Below, one piece after another: positions 23,943 to 32,188 of a DNA stretch of 64,000 bases (positions within the stretch are counted from its first letter, which is position 1; every line of letters begins with the position of its first letter). Position numbers and translations under genes: made by a program. The notes under the pieces are model-generated. The model had not been told where the DNA came from and did no database searches. It worked only from the letters and a program-made list of their open reading frames with translations. The DNA comes from Dipteris shenzhenensis (lineage: Eukaryota > Polypodiophyta > Polypodiopsida > Gleicheniales), in the NCBI GenBank assembly GCA_047967505.1, contig CM106540.1; one strand, 5' to 3'.

Positions 23943-26900
23943 GCTTGCTCCCCCGCCAACCTCCGCTCTTGCTCTCCTGTCCCTACTCGCTGCTCCGCAC
24001 AGCCCTGCTCCTCCGCTCCTGCCCTTCCACTCCTGCCCACGGCTCCGCTCCTGCTCACTTCTACACACAGCAGCCCATCTTTGGGCTGTGCTTCCACATG
24101 CAGCAACCCGTTTTGGGATGAGCCTCCACACAGCAGCCCTTTGTTGGGCTGCGCCTCTATCCGTGGCCTTAGCCGGCTCAGCTTCGCCACTCCTTCACCC
24201 GCTCCAACCACTCCTCACCCACCTCTCCCTCAGCCACTCCCTCACCCGCCTCAACCACTCCCTCACCCGCCTCAGCCTCGCCTTCAGCTGTGCCCCCAGC
24301 CATGATCTCAACCATTCCCACACCCCCTCACCCGCCTTATCCTCGCTTTCAGCACCCCCTCATTCGCTCTTAGCTCTCTCTCTCCGCCCTCACGCACTCA
24401 GCTCACCTCACCAGCCCTCAGTCTCGTGGCCAATACTGATGATGGGTGCATGGGCCCTCATGAGGGATTGCAGCCCCTAGATTGTGATGCTTCACGTATC
24501 TGCCCAAAAATCAAACAAAGAGAGGGTTTGAATTAGCATCACAAGATGGGGAAAGGCGAACGAGAGAATGACAAAGAAAAGGAAACAAGAAAGAGGACAA
24601 GATTTCAAAGCAACTTACTCTAGAGGACGTTAACACACACGTCAACAGGAGCGGACTCAATGTGGACAACAAAGTGATAACGCAGACTACTACACTATAT
24701 ACCTCGGTGGGGCCATCATCATCCACCTTGGGGTCCTCACCATCGACTTCGACAACTTCAATGGGATCCTCTACTTCGAACTCGACATCTCCATCGACCA
24801 CTACATCGACTACAATTCCATCACCTACTTCACAGTCTCCAGATCTCCATACTGGTTTACGGTACTCTTTCTCTTCCCTCTCACCCCTCCCCCTTAGCCA
24901 ACCCTCCTTCCAATATTCTATTGGAATCCCCTCATCACTGGTATCCCTCTTTCTGCTCACCTCACTCAATCACCACCCACCCTTCTCTATTTCACCACCT
25001 CCACCTAGGACTCGTCATACATATATGTTCTTTAATATCACCACTCGTCCCCTTGCTACACCACATACCACACCACCCACTTACACGACCTATCACAGCC
25101 TCTCACCAAGATATTCTGCACAACTCTACACTCTACTCACTTATACTGATCACATACCTCTCCTAGAGGACCACGCCACTTTGATTAGCCGATCATTGCA
25201 CAAGGCTGCCCTTCACGCCTTCCCGGACACCACACGCTCTAACCGTCCACTGCTTCTAGGATCCATGCCATGTAATAGTTGGTACGATGACGAGTGTAAG
25301 GCTCTTCGCCAACAACTCCAATTCGAATCCAAACATGCATACCAAGCAAACTGCACACGTTACGCGAGGATCGCCATCTAGTTCGCCAGAAGAAGCGAAA
25401 CTTTGTTCGCCCAAACGAGGAAGAATTACTAAACATCCTGTTCGGTAATAATTCCAAAGACTTTTGGCGACGGTTTCTTGAACAGTGGTTCCCCTCACTA
25501 CTCACAGATGCGCACGTTTGGCACAACTACGCCCGCACACTATATGACATCCCCAACCAGCCCACTCCTGATCTCTCACACACACCACGACCGACCTCTT
25601 GCACTCTATTCAATAAGTGGGGCATCAAAGACGTGGTCATGAAGCTTCACAATGGCCAAGCGAAGGATCATGAAGGTTTATGCACCGCGTTTGTTACATA
25701 CGGGATTGATATCCTAGCCCCTATCCTAGCAAAGCTATTAAATGACACAATTTGTCTCGGTTTCCCACGCACATGGACCCTCAACACTATCACACTTATT
25801 CACAAGCCAAATGAGTCCAGGTAACTACAGGACCATTATGACCGGTCATTTCTGCTTCAGTACTGGATTTGGAGGTCATTCATGATTGAGGAGGGTACTA
25901 CCATCCAAGAGTGATAAGGCATTGAAACACCTGGTCCTTGGAACATTGGCTTGTTCGCAATTGAGGAGGATAGTACTACGGATAGTTGGTGCTACCTAGA
26001 TTGTACCTATGTTTTGGGATAGCTTACCTTTTTGGAGCTGGACCCAAAAGAACAGCAGCCACGGGTTCAAGGATTGAAGATCGAGGACGTCTCCAACTTG
26101 TTCTCTATGGAAGCATAGCATGTGGGTGTTGGCCAACTGTGAGAGACGTGTTGGGATTTTAGGGGTCACCTCCCCACCTCTAAGGCTAGCATCAGCAGTT
26201 GCATTTGTGCAATTGCAGCTTCCGGTAGTGTCCAATGATCGTGCCACCATCCTCTACTAATGCAATTCTACCAGACAGTGTATGGGCTGCTAGGGGGAGA
26301 TATAAACTAAACTGCCATGACCGCTTGCAGCAACAACATTCTCAGAAGGAACCTGATAAGCATAACTCACTTCAAGAGAAGGAGGCGTAGAGCACATAGT
26401 CTGCAAAATGCAAATCATGACATCGCCAGCTGGAACGTTAGGCTCTCTGGATAAGAACGAGTCCCGTGACAACCCATAGCCCTGTCTTCCAATCATTAAC
26501 AGCTCATTCAATTTCCATCACAAGCCCACACGACAACAGCTCATTCGATTTTAACTCCAATACATTACAAGTCTATGTGCCTTTCTCCCTCTAGTCGCAA
26601 CGCAATTTTGGAAGCATGACTCTGACTGCAGCAAAACTCAATCAACTGTAGATCATTTACCAGCTTGCATAACCTGTGGCAAAGTTATTCGTTTTCCTTC
26701 TACGTAAGACCAATCCACAACAGCTCAAGGCAAGCCCAACACAACTCCCTCTACCACCTACTCTGATACCAAATGACACAAGTAGAAGCTGTAAACCTGT
26801 AGATCCTAACTCAATTCTCACATCACAGGCAATGGTGCATAATTGTACCACCCAGCCAACCTCTGTGTAGCATGAACGTTAGATTCAACGACTTTCTCTT

Positions 26901-29900
26901 CCTACATGCGTACACCGGAGCCCACAGCTCCCTAGATGGTTCTACTTGCCACATGTAATCATTTTGAGGCCCATTCTTGGCACACCATTTTACCCCCCTC
27001 TTGGTACTCATATTTGGTGCACCTAAGCCCTTAGCCTTCAAACCACCTAGTCTACACTATTCCGCCCTCATCAAAGACCTTGACATTAATTCCTTTGACC
27101 ACCTATTTGAAGCACAATGAAATATAATATAAAAGTTGGTCCTCTAAAGGGAAAATGTCCACTAACCCTTCCGAGGTCATGTTATCTCGACTTGAGCATA
27201 ACATCCACTTTTTGCAAACTTTTGCAACCTCATGGTGATCATTATTGTTGCTTTGTCTTCCCTGCTACGTCCTTTTGCCAGTTTCCACCAGCTTACACAC
27301 AGCATTCTACTGCTGTTTTGATGCTCCAGCTTCCCCCAGGGCAGTACTTTCCCCTCTCAGGCCTTGTGCCCCTTTTCTCTAGATTGCCCTGCCAATCCAG
27401 GCAGCTCTGTTCAGTTTAAAAGCTGGAAAAACCCTTCAGGCCTCTTCATGCTGCCTTCTATGCAAGTCACCCAATTCTCTAGCTGCTTGCCCTGCTGTGA
27501 AATTACCATTGGTGGTTCTCTATCCTCACACCTTCATCAATCAGATTCTGAATGGTGTCCAGATGCTGATGCTCTAGCTGCTTGCCCTGCTGTAAAATTA
27601 CCGCCGTTAGCTGGTTCTCTATCTAACACCTTCATCAATCAAATTCTGGTTGGTGTCCAGAAGCTCAGCTCTGTTTTTGCTAAAAGTTTTCAATCAAAAA
27701 ATGGTTGAAAATTCAGACGTTTTTCTTAGACAAGGTTCAAAAGTGCTGAGGAGTGATATACATAAGATGTAATTGAAGGTGTCTTCTACAAATGAGATCT
27801 AGCATCTTTCTTGAAATATCCTCCATACTCTGCTGCAATTGTGCTCTTTACAAGGATAAGCGAACTATAGTATGCAGTCGTACACTTGAAATTATTATCT
27901 TAAAAAACAGGCACCCTCCACTATCTATAGGCCCCTCGAGACATGTCTCTTAAATATATTATCCATCATTTGATGTAATCAAGAGAGCTTACAACCTCCT
28001 CACTTGATGCATCTGTGCAGTCCTGCTCCAAGTATCAGGGGCTGGCTGCTTTGCTATCCCACTAAGCCTAGCCTACATGCCTGTGTTTCTCCCTCACCAT
28101 CTCACGCCTCTAGGTACCACAATAAGGCTGCCTACTCCTCTGTACACTATGAGGTAAGCTGGATTAGAGTCCTCATGGGGGGGGGGGGGGGGGGGGGGGG
28201 GGCTGTTCAAATTCAAGCATTCATGACAAACAACACTCAGAGGAAGAGACGAACTCCGGGGGGAAAGGAGTACCACATGGAAAATTCCATACGGTACGCA
28301 TACCAGAACTATCTTGGATCCTTTTGTCCCATACTTCTGGTAGACTTCCATCCACCATCTTAACTGTAAACAGGATGGTCAAAGAAGCAATGGGGCCAGG
28401 CACTGAAGGGGCTTCAAACCAAGTTAGGACCACTCATCTTCATGGGCTCTTTCAAGAAATCTTGCCGTGATACATTCTTTGGCAGCTTGGGAGTCACTAT
28501 TGATTGAGGAAGAGACCTCAAGAACCACCCTTTCATCACAGCATCATTAGGCATGCATATATAGAGCTCTGATGTTCTCTCCGAACCTCATCTTGATGGT
28601 GGAGAGCTCTCATACAGTCGTACGCTGAAACCTTTTGGATTTAGGGACGGCAACCTTGATAAGGATAGGCTTTCCCTGCCTGTGCGTCGATGACCAGCTA
28701 TCAGTTTACTTCTCTCAAGGTGGCGGCACAACTGTTATAGCAATTCAGTTGTTGATGTTCCTTGATAAGAATAGGCTTTCCCTGCCTGTGCGTCGATGAC
28801 CAGCTATCAGTTTACTTCTCTCAAGGTGGCAGCACAACTGTTATGGCAATTCAGCAAAGAAAGCGGCAGCTCTGAGCTAAACAGTACAAGCTCACACACA
28901 AAGGCGTCGCCTTGAAGAAGCCCTCAACAGGGCAAGCTGAAAACTGACGACCAGTAAATGAGCGACATCCTGAATAGGTGGTGGCTTGTTGAAAGGAACA
29001 GAACAGATCTGAATCGATGGCCAAAGAGGATTTCCGGAGCAGGGCAGAATCAAGCACACGGGCTCTGATACCACATGAAGGAGCTCTGATAAAACATGAA
29101 GGAACAAGGTGAATGATATTTAATCATTCATAAGGACTACCCAAGATAAAAAAAGTAACCAAAAAGGAATAGAAATTCATCATGCAAGGCCTCCCCTGTT
29201 GTGAACTGGTTGGCAAGAAACTGACTGGACCATATGTTGGCCACACCCTCCAAAGGCATGCTCTAACTCAACTTCCTTGGCTTTGCAAGCCGTAAGGAAC
29301 TTCCCAATATTCCCAAAGCATCCTTCTCGTCTTCAGGCTTCAGCTCCACACCTTCCGTTATCTCACAAATCATTATCACTACCAAGTGGCTTCAGACCTT
29401 CATCTTTCAAAGGGTGTAATTGGTGCCATCCACCTTGCCCACATCCGCAAATTTGGAATGGGCAATCAAGCAACTATGGCAAGAGATAGACAGCTAGAAT
29501 GTAGGCAGAGAACTTCAAAATGCGCTGTAGTAAATATAAACAGAAGTACCTTGCTTAACACAGGGTTTCCTTTCCCTTGTGAGGGGCTCCTTCTTTCAAC
29601 GTTGGAGTAGATCACAAGAGTGCTGTACTTGGCTCTGATACCATGTCAGAGAACAGAACCTTGCCTGCTGTAGCAGACTCAATGAAGTCTCACGCTCTCT
29701 CAGATCTCATTAAGTACATGTACAGGATGATGCAATCACAAACTGTAAATTACAGAAGAGATGGAGACATAAGACAACTCTGTAAATGTCATCCAAAAAC
29801 CTGCCCAACATGGGCCTCCAAACATCCAGCAAAAGCTGGCTGTGGATAGTCAAGAGAAACTGGACAAAACAGAGCACAAAGAGAGCTGAACTGTCCTCTT

Positions 29901-32188
29901 GCATTGCCTGCAGATAAGGCTTCCGTGGGAGTGGGAAAACAAGCTCCAAATGGCATTTTATATAGGAGAAATCCCCCCTGGAGATGGATGACTTATACAG
30001 ACTGAATCACTCTGTAGGCCAGCAGATCGATCCACTACCCCTATGTCCTCCTCATATGGGAGGGGCTTACAGGTGGGGCAGTGACTCCCAATAGTACTTT
30101 ATCTCTCGATTTGTTATTCTAGCCCTTACTCTGCAATGTTGAGAAGAATGTGGAAATAAAGATGAGTGGGATAAAACTCAGCCCCTCAACAGACGCATCA
30201 GCAACTGAATACTTCTCTAATTTACTGTTACCTCTGGCAATGTTATTATAGTCCTCGGGTCGCAATGTAAGGACGGTAGCCTCCCTAATTATTGTGTGTG
30301 CAGAAGCCCAGGTACCACGTTGCTCACATAAACATCTATCTGCCCACCAGGGCCATAGGACATCTCAAATTTTCCATGTTCTTTGAGGAGAAAATATTCA
30401 AGACTATGCTCGAAGTGCACCGAACACATTCGTTATAGACCACAGACAGTCAATGTCATTCTGGATAAGTCCTGGAATATATCCAAACTTGCCTTTGGGA
30501 AGTACACATCATAGCTCCAGTAACTTCCTTAACACCAAATAAAGTATAGACCATTGCATAAATATTGCTTTTGGGAAGTACACATCATAGCTCCAGTAAC
30601 TTCCTTAACACCAAATAAAGTATAGACCATTGCATAAATATTGCTTTTCATGCTGACACACAAATAAGCATGCATTTATAAAATGGTCTGTCAAAGCTTT
30701 GGAGATGAAGTGTGAACTCAATGCATACAAACTTAGCAAGAAGTCTAATCAAATTTGGCCCAACTTCCTGTTTCTCCAGGTATCAATTGCTAGTAAAGAC
30801 AAAAAAAAAAATCAATATATCCCGAACAAAGACCTCAAAATCAAAATGGATTTAAAAAAATAGCATAGATGGTAACGGCCGCACTCAAAGATTGAGAAAG
30901 GAAATTAAATAAAATGTCTAGTAGATATAGGACTAAAGACCCAACAGGATCCATGTCACACTCAATTCCATTAAATACCATAAGGATGATAAAAGGCATT
31001 ACTTGATGTAGGCCTTCAATGCCTAAAAAGTTGGATTCTCAATCTTTTCTCTAGCATGGATCTTCGTTATTTTGTTTCTGGCACAAATTACCCCCCCCCC
31101 CCCCCCCTTGAAAAGAAACTTCTATTAATGCTTGAAAAAACCAATCATACAAATCAGCAATCCGAAAGGCCTGATTGTGGGGAAAAGAAAAAAAACAATT
31201 GGCTGTCATTAAAACCAGCCTGTTTTCAGTTCACTGACAAGGGAATCCGTAGAACAAGGGCAAACAGCCATGGTGAAGGTATATACTGGACAGTGAATAC
31301 CTTGCACGGTAACGACACAAAAGAGCAGAGCCTTGCAAAAATGCTCCTGCCTTTCGGAGGTTCCAGCATGAACTTTGTTAAAATCAAGTTGAAAAAATAA
31401 AGAATTTGTGGGAAGCCTAGAAGGAATCATGCAATACAGTATATGTAACACCCCAAGATAATTTGCTACTCGCTGATGTAAGAAAACGGGTGTTATAAAA
31501 CGGAAGTCAACCTTTTGGAGGCTAATAGCCAAAGAATACAGATGCGATTGTATAAGCGTGACTGTTGAAATTCTTTAGTTTCCCAAGTCACAATTCACAA
31601 CAGGAAGCACGATTATTCCTTTCAAGTTAGAGTATCGCCTTAGAAGTGTAGCCTTTCCCAAGTCACAATTCACAACAGGAAGCACGATTATTCCTTTCAA
31701 GTTAGAGTATCGCCTTAGAAGTGTAGCCTGGAGTTCTCTCCGAAAGGACATCCATCTCCGTGAAACTTTCCAGCATCTCTTCCTGCTGTTGATAGTACTC
31801 GTCCACTCTGTTAGCAGAACCTTGTGGTAGACAGCAATAAATAAGCAAGAGTCAGATAGGACATACAATTGCTGGCGCATGCAGTGATGAAAAAGCAGTC
31901 CTATATCAAAAGCATCAAGTGTATATGTTTCCGAGATAAGGTCGATGTTGAATTCACAGAATTTGAAGACTGAGAGTTGTGCAAGAGCTCACCCAATCGT
32001 CTGAGGCAGTCGTGGAATGCGTATTTCGCAGAGTGAGGAGAAGCAGGCTCGGCACGGGGGACGGCATTGAAGCTGAGGCGCCAGGAAGGAAGCTCGTCAC
32101 GAATGGAAGAGAGCAAAGCTTGGGTTCCATCATCATCGTGTTGGAGCTCCTGCTGATGATGAGAAAGCTCCAATTCGGCCATCGCCAA
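7775..32188 (-). CDS. MTP11-like: Metal tolerance protein, Mn-type CDF (MTP11-like), N-terminal half, four exons
   Basis: Four minus-strand exons (32188-31993, 31820-31714, 20506-20261, 7855-7775) join to 210 codons. The joined product matches the N-terminal half of plant Mn-CDF transporters: a cytosolic head with SWRLSF, the [19 protein letters not shown] block, TM1, TM2 with the D-S-L-L-D metal site, TM3, and the [16 protein letters not shown] loop. Family members move Mn2+ out of the cytosol into Golgi or pre-vacuolar compartments, exchanging it for protons. D-x-x-x-D in TM2, rather than H-x-x-x-D, marks the Mn subgroup. All four exons are open, with no stop or frameshift. The C-terminal half (TM4-6 and the cytosolic domain) is not in the window. 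Intron 2 is 11.2 kb and intron 3 is 12.4 kb, both packed with transposons. Two donors read GC. I am confident of the family, less so of whether the locus is expressed. Confidence 0.88.
7856..9200. other. Intron 3 left part, no gene seen
   Basis: This is unannotated intronic sequence next to exon 4. Around 8400-8560 there are repeated short phrases (…actacagagctgc…), but nothing that I recognise as a mobile element or RNA gene. Confidence 0.45.
9765..9945. repeat. Hairpin-rich GCTGCC/GGCAGC minisatellite
   Basis: Between 9765 and 9945 the phrase GGCTGCC…TGTGGGCAGC recurs four to five times, in two larger units of about 70 bases. Each phrase is its own inverted repeat (GCTGCC then GGCAGC), so either strand can fold into a row of short GC-rich hairpins. 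The flanking 9240-9720 is also unusually GC-rich and full of CAGCC/GGCTG words. It lies in intron 3 of the transporter gene. Confidence 0.75.
10540..11430 (+). mobile_element. Candidate LTR with promoter
   Basis: A TATA-like box (CCTATATAAGG) occurs at about 10882. It is followed by a long leader, an AATTAAAG polyadenylation-like signal near 11320 and, about 120 bases further on, a Gypsy-like protease remnant on the same strand. This layout (promoter, polyadenylation signal, then coding region) suits a 5' LTR. I could not find a second copy to prove it, and the exact ends are unknown. Confidence 0.35.
11440..11766 (+). pseudogene. Gypsy-type retropepsin fragment
   Basis: The open frame contains [10 protein letters not shown]…[17 protein letters not shown]. 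The block Y-P-L-L-L-G-R-P-W-L is typical of the end of the retropepsin-like domain of plant Ty3/Gypsy elements; here the glycine is replaced by D. No DTG active site, reverse transcriptase or integrase follows, so this is an isolated fragment. Confidence 0.6.
12255..12355 (+). other. Weak tRNA/SINE-like promoter pair
   Basis: TGGCTCGGTATTGG near 12262 resembles a pol III A box and GGTTCGATTCT near 12340 matches a B box. The spacing is rather long for a tRNA and no cloverleaf can be folded by eye. It could be a diverged tRNA-derived SINE head or chance. Confidence 0.2.
12750..15659 (-). pseudogene. L1 ORF2: endonuclease and reverse transcriptase
   Basis: The endonuclease begins near 15690 (LNVQG) and shows VALQEHN with the catalytic glutamate, [10 protein letters not shown] and ARLDRWY. 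The last motif, normally S-D-H-x-P, reads SNHAPLW, so the key aspartate is lost. Next come [74 protein letters not shown] and [10 protein letters not shown], the classic non-LTR RT series with the Y-A-D-D box near 13590. Stops interrupt it just before RPITL, before YGFVP and after the Y-A-D-D block. Downstream to 12750 a 269-codon frame covers the thumb and C-terminal region ([28 protein letters not shown]). The usual C-terminal zinc finger is not seen, so the 3' end may be truncated. Confidence 0.9.
15765..16906 (-). pseudogene. L1 ORF1: DUF4283-like and CCHC knuckle
   Basis: The first frame (16906-16559) contains [20 protein letters not shown] and [19 protein letters not shown], like the DUF4283 domain of plant LINE ORF1 proteins. 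After a frame change the second part (16466-15765) carries [14 protein letters not shown], a perfect C-x2-C-x4-H-x4-C zinc knuckle, followed by a proline- and serine-rich tail. Such proteins coat the LINE RNA. The change of frame between 16559 and 16466 indicates an indel. Confidence 0.85.
17149..17610. repeat. Cluster of 18 GTAC motifs, mostly GTACGG
   Basis: I counted GTAC at 17149, 17185, 17197, 17234, 17277, 17304, 17324, 17365, 17377, 17421, 17429, 17439, 17458, 17469, 17477, 17528, 17601 and 17607. Random sequence would give about two in this length. Eleven are followed by GG. Spacing is irregular, so this is a motif cluster and not a simple tandem repeat. It lies just upstream of the L1 element's ORF1 and could be that element's 5' UTR or promoter. 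GTAC is known as the core of copper-response elements bound by SBP-domain factors in plants and algae. Any regulatory role here is inference. Confidence 0.75.
17638..17810. repeat. CA/CT low-complexity tract
   Basis: The stretch is made of alternating (CA)n and (CT)n runs (CACACACACAC, CTCTCTCTCT, ACACACACCCCC) followed by a short duplication of TCACAAGATCCCTTTTC. It separates the GTAC cluster from the start of LINE family A copy 2. Confidence 0.9.
17838..19560 (+). mobile_element. LINE family A, copy 2 (C-terminal part)
   Basis: The plus strand begins with [16 protein letters not shown] and continues with [61 protein letters not shown] and a cysteine-rich block ([20 protein letters not shown]) resembling the zf-RVT finger. 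It then has a proline- and arginine-rich tail ending at 19220. The same series occurs at 22.3 kb. Stops and frame changes occur at about 18222, 18560 and 18750. The 3' side contains a short (TGACA)n/(TGATA)n run near 19277-19312. The copy is 5'-truncated, with no RT core, and lies in intron 3 opposite to the host gene. Confidence 0.82.
19561..20260. other. Intron 3 right end
   Basis: This is intronic sequence between the LINE tail and exon 3. It starts, read on the minus strand, with a good donor (GTGAGT at 20260-20255). No mobile-element domain is seen. Confidence 0.6.
20261..20506 (-). CDS. MTP11-like: MTP11-like exon 3 (TM1-TM2, DxxxD site)
   Basis: The 246-base exon encodes 82 residues in phase 0 at both ends. 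It runs [18 protein letters not shown], then TM1 ([14 protein letters not shown]), then [19 protein letters not shown] in TM2 and [15 protein letters not shown] in the loop. The D-S-L-L-D motif supplies the intramembrane Mn-binding aspartates. [10 protein letters not shown] is near-invariant in the family. The acceptor is TTTGCTACAG and the donor is TTG followed by GTGAGT. A methionine codon lies 9 bases inside the intron side, so a simple ORF scan overstates the start. Confidence 0.93.
20507..22192. other. Intron 2 left part, no gene seen
   Basis: No other exon of the transporter and no transposon domain was recognised. Open frames at 20876-21244 (minus) and 21399-21662 (plus) have no family features that I can name and are treated as chance. 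Confidence 0.45.
22193..22224. repeat. (CT)16 microsatellite
   Basis: This is a pure TC/CT run directly abutting the first LINE-derived bases of family A copy 3, which may mark its insertion point. Confidence 0.95.
22225..23840 (+). mobile_element. LINE family A, copy 3 (C-terminal part)
   Basis: The plus strand begins at the same region as copy 1 ([34 protein letters not shown]). It continues through [31 protein letters not shown] and [16 protein letters not shown] to a finger-like block ([13 protein letters not shown], with its cysteine pair C-V-T-C in the neighbouring frame). The coding tail ends at 23647. A (GAT)n run (23656-23681) and an AATAAA at 23839-23844 follow, and the element then runs straight into a CT tract. 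Several frameshifts are present. It lies in intron 2, opposite to the host gene. Confidence 0.82.
23845..23941. repeat. Two (CT)n tracts
   Basis: Two pure CT runs (23845-23875 and 23899-23941) are separated by a short C-rich spacer that is itself followed by a near copy (CTGCTTGCTCC). The first run follows directly on AATAAA at the 3' end of LINE family A copy 3. Confidence 0.93.
23942..24480. other. CCTC/CACC-rich low-complexity region
   Basis: The stretch is strongly C-rich and pyrimidine-biased, with repeats of TCCGCTCCTGCCC, three imperfect copies of a CAGCAGCCC…TTTGGGCTG phrase (24067-24150) and several CTCACCCGCCTCA units (24190-24350). It encodes proline-rich frames but no recognisable protein. 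It may be the 5' leader of LINE family A copy 4. Confidence 0.5.
24650..25850 (+). mobile_element. LINE family A-like, copy 4 (pre-RT and RT start)
   Basis: A 239-codon frame (24662-25381) is serine- and threonine-rich at first. It ends with [19 protein letters not shown], the block between endonuclease and RT in this kind of LINE. After frame changes, 25610-25850 reads [41 protein letters not shown] and then GNYRTIM, the fingers region of a non-LTR reverse transcriptase (usually …W…N-Y-R-x-I). The palm is not reached, so the copy stops near 25850. Assignment to family A rather than a related LINE is tentative. Confidence 0.72.
25851..27470. other. Intron 2, no recognised element
   Basis: One phrase at about 26758 (CTCTGATACCA) resembles the copia primer-binding site in reverse, like those at 29057 and 29631, but no LTR ends were found around it. 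No coding domain is seen. Confidence 0.4.
27477..27665. repeat. 95-bp tandem duplication
   Basis: CTCTAGCTGCTTGCCCTGCTGT begins at 27477 and again at 27572, and the following bases (AAATTACC…GGTTCTCTATC…CACCTTCATCAATC) match across both units with modest divergence. Confidence 0.85.
28177..28202 (+). repeat. G26 homopolymer
   Basis: Twenty-six consecutive guanines run from 28177 to 28202. Such a run can form G-quadruplexes and is prone to length change and sequencing error. On the minus strand, which is the host gene sense, it is a poly-C run inside intron 2. Confidence 0.9.
28654..28854. repeat. 106-bp tandem duplication
   Basis: CCTTGATAAGgATAGGCTTTCC begins at 28654 and recurs at 28760. 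The units share the phrases GTGCGTCGATGACCAGC and CTTCTCTCAAGGTGGC and are almost identical. A short unique phrase (ttgttgatgtt) ends the first unit. Confidence 0.92.
29631..30191 (-). mobile_element. LTR (29644-30191) with copia-type primer-binding site
   Basis: On the minus strand the LTR runs from TGTTGAGGGGCTGAG at 30191 to CTCTGACA at 29644, 548 bases with TG…CA ends. It is followed at once by GGTATCAGAGCC (29642-29631), the initiator-Met tRNA primer-binding site typical of plant copia elements. A TATA-like phrase (CCTATATAAAA) near 29965 fits the promoter. A second LTR and recognisable coding domains were not found to the left. A second similar primer-site phrase occurs at 29056-29067, so nested or rearranged elements may be present. 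It lies in intron 2, same orientation as the gene. Confidence 0.7.
30494..30645. repeat. 76-bp perfect tandem duplication
   Basis: TTTGGGAAGTACACATCATAG begins at 30494 and again at 30570. The two 76-base units (ending …CATAAATATTGCT) read essentially identically, so the duplication is recent. Confidence 0.95.
31091..31400 (-). mobile_element. LINE family B, 3'-end fragment with C17 tract
   Basis: From 31108 to about 31380 the plus strand aligns by eye with 46204-46480, the 3' end of LINE family B copy B. Shared phrases include CTTCTATTAATGCTTGAAAAA and GGGAATCCGTAGAACAAGGGC versus GGGAATCTCTGGTACACGGGC. It is a short 5'-truncated copy on the minus strand. Its 3' end abuts a run of 17 cytosines (31091-31107), which in element sense is a G tract where a poly(A) tail would be expected. 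Confidence 0.65.
31579..31728 (-). repeat. 75-bp tandem duplication across exon 2 donor
   Basis: The phrase TCCCAAGTCACAATTCACAA begins at 31581 and again at 31656, and both 75-base units (31579-31653, 31654-31728) are identical by eye. The right unit contains the last 15 bases of MTP11-like exon 2 and its splice donor. The left unit therefore carries a second copy of the exon end and donor, 75 bases downstream in the gene. Using the second donor would add an in-frame TAA three codons after the normal exon end. Confidence 0.95.
31714..31820 (-). CDS. MTP11-like: MTP11-like exon 2 (YYQQQ block)
   Basis: The 107-base exon completes a glycine codon split with exon 1. It encodes [20 protein letters not shown], then [15 protein letters not shown]. 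Plant MTP11 proteins have the same V-x-x-Y-Y-Q-Q-Q-x-E-M-L-E-x-F-T-E-M-D segment and then a short P-G-x-x-x-K before the E-E of the next exon. The acceptor is CTACCACAAG at 31830-31821. The end is placed at AAG 31716-31714 from family length and phase. The intron then starts GCGATA, a weak GC donor, and no GT donor fits. The exon lies in a frame hidden behind a 101-codon chance ORF. Confidence 0.85.
31993..32188 (-). CDS. MTP11-like: MTP11-like exon 1 (cytosolic N-terminus)
   Basis: The exon encodes 65 residues plus the first base of a glycine codon. It starts [13 protein letters not shown], continues through [11 protein letters not shown] and ends with FHDCLRRL-G. Family members have S-W-(R/Q)-L-(N/S)-F near the start and C-L-x-x-L-G just before the YYQQQ segment, both present here at the right spacing. 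Two in-frame methionines (32188 and 32182) could start translation. I chose the first, as no stop or further homology decides it. The donor is GTGAGC at 31992. The intron to exon 2 is only 172 bases, in contrast to the giant introns that follow. Confidence 0.85.

Noticed and set aside
23619-24305. Long open frames on both strands (up to 170 codons)
   Set aside because: They arise from CT/AG dinucleotide runs and C-rich repeats, which lack stop codons in several frames. The products are low-complexity (RERERE or LSLSLS, proline-rich).
29056-29300. Second LTR starting after the GGCTCTGATACCA phrase at 29056
   Set aside because: The primer-site phrase is good, but no LTR with matching ends could be delimited to its right before the next element.
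31575-31880. 101-codon minus-strand ORF over the 75-bp duplication
   Set aside because: Its frame is not the one that matches the MTP family. The true exon 2 lies in another frame of the same DNA.
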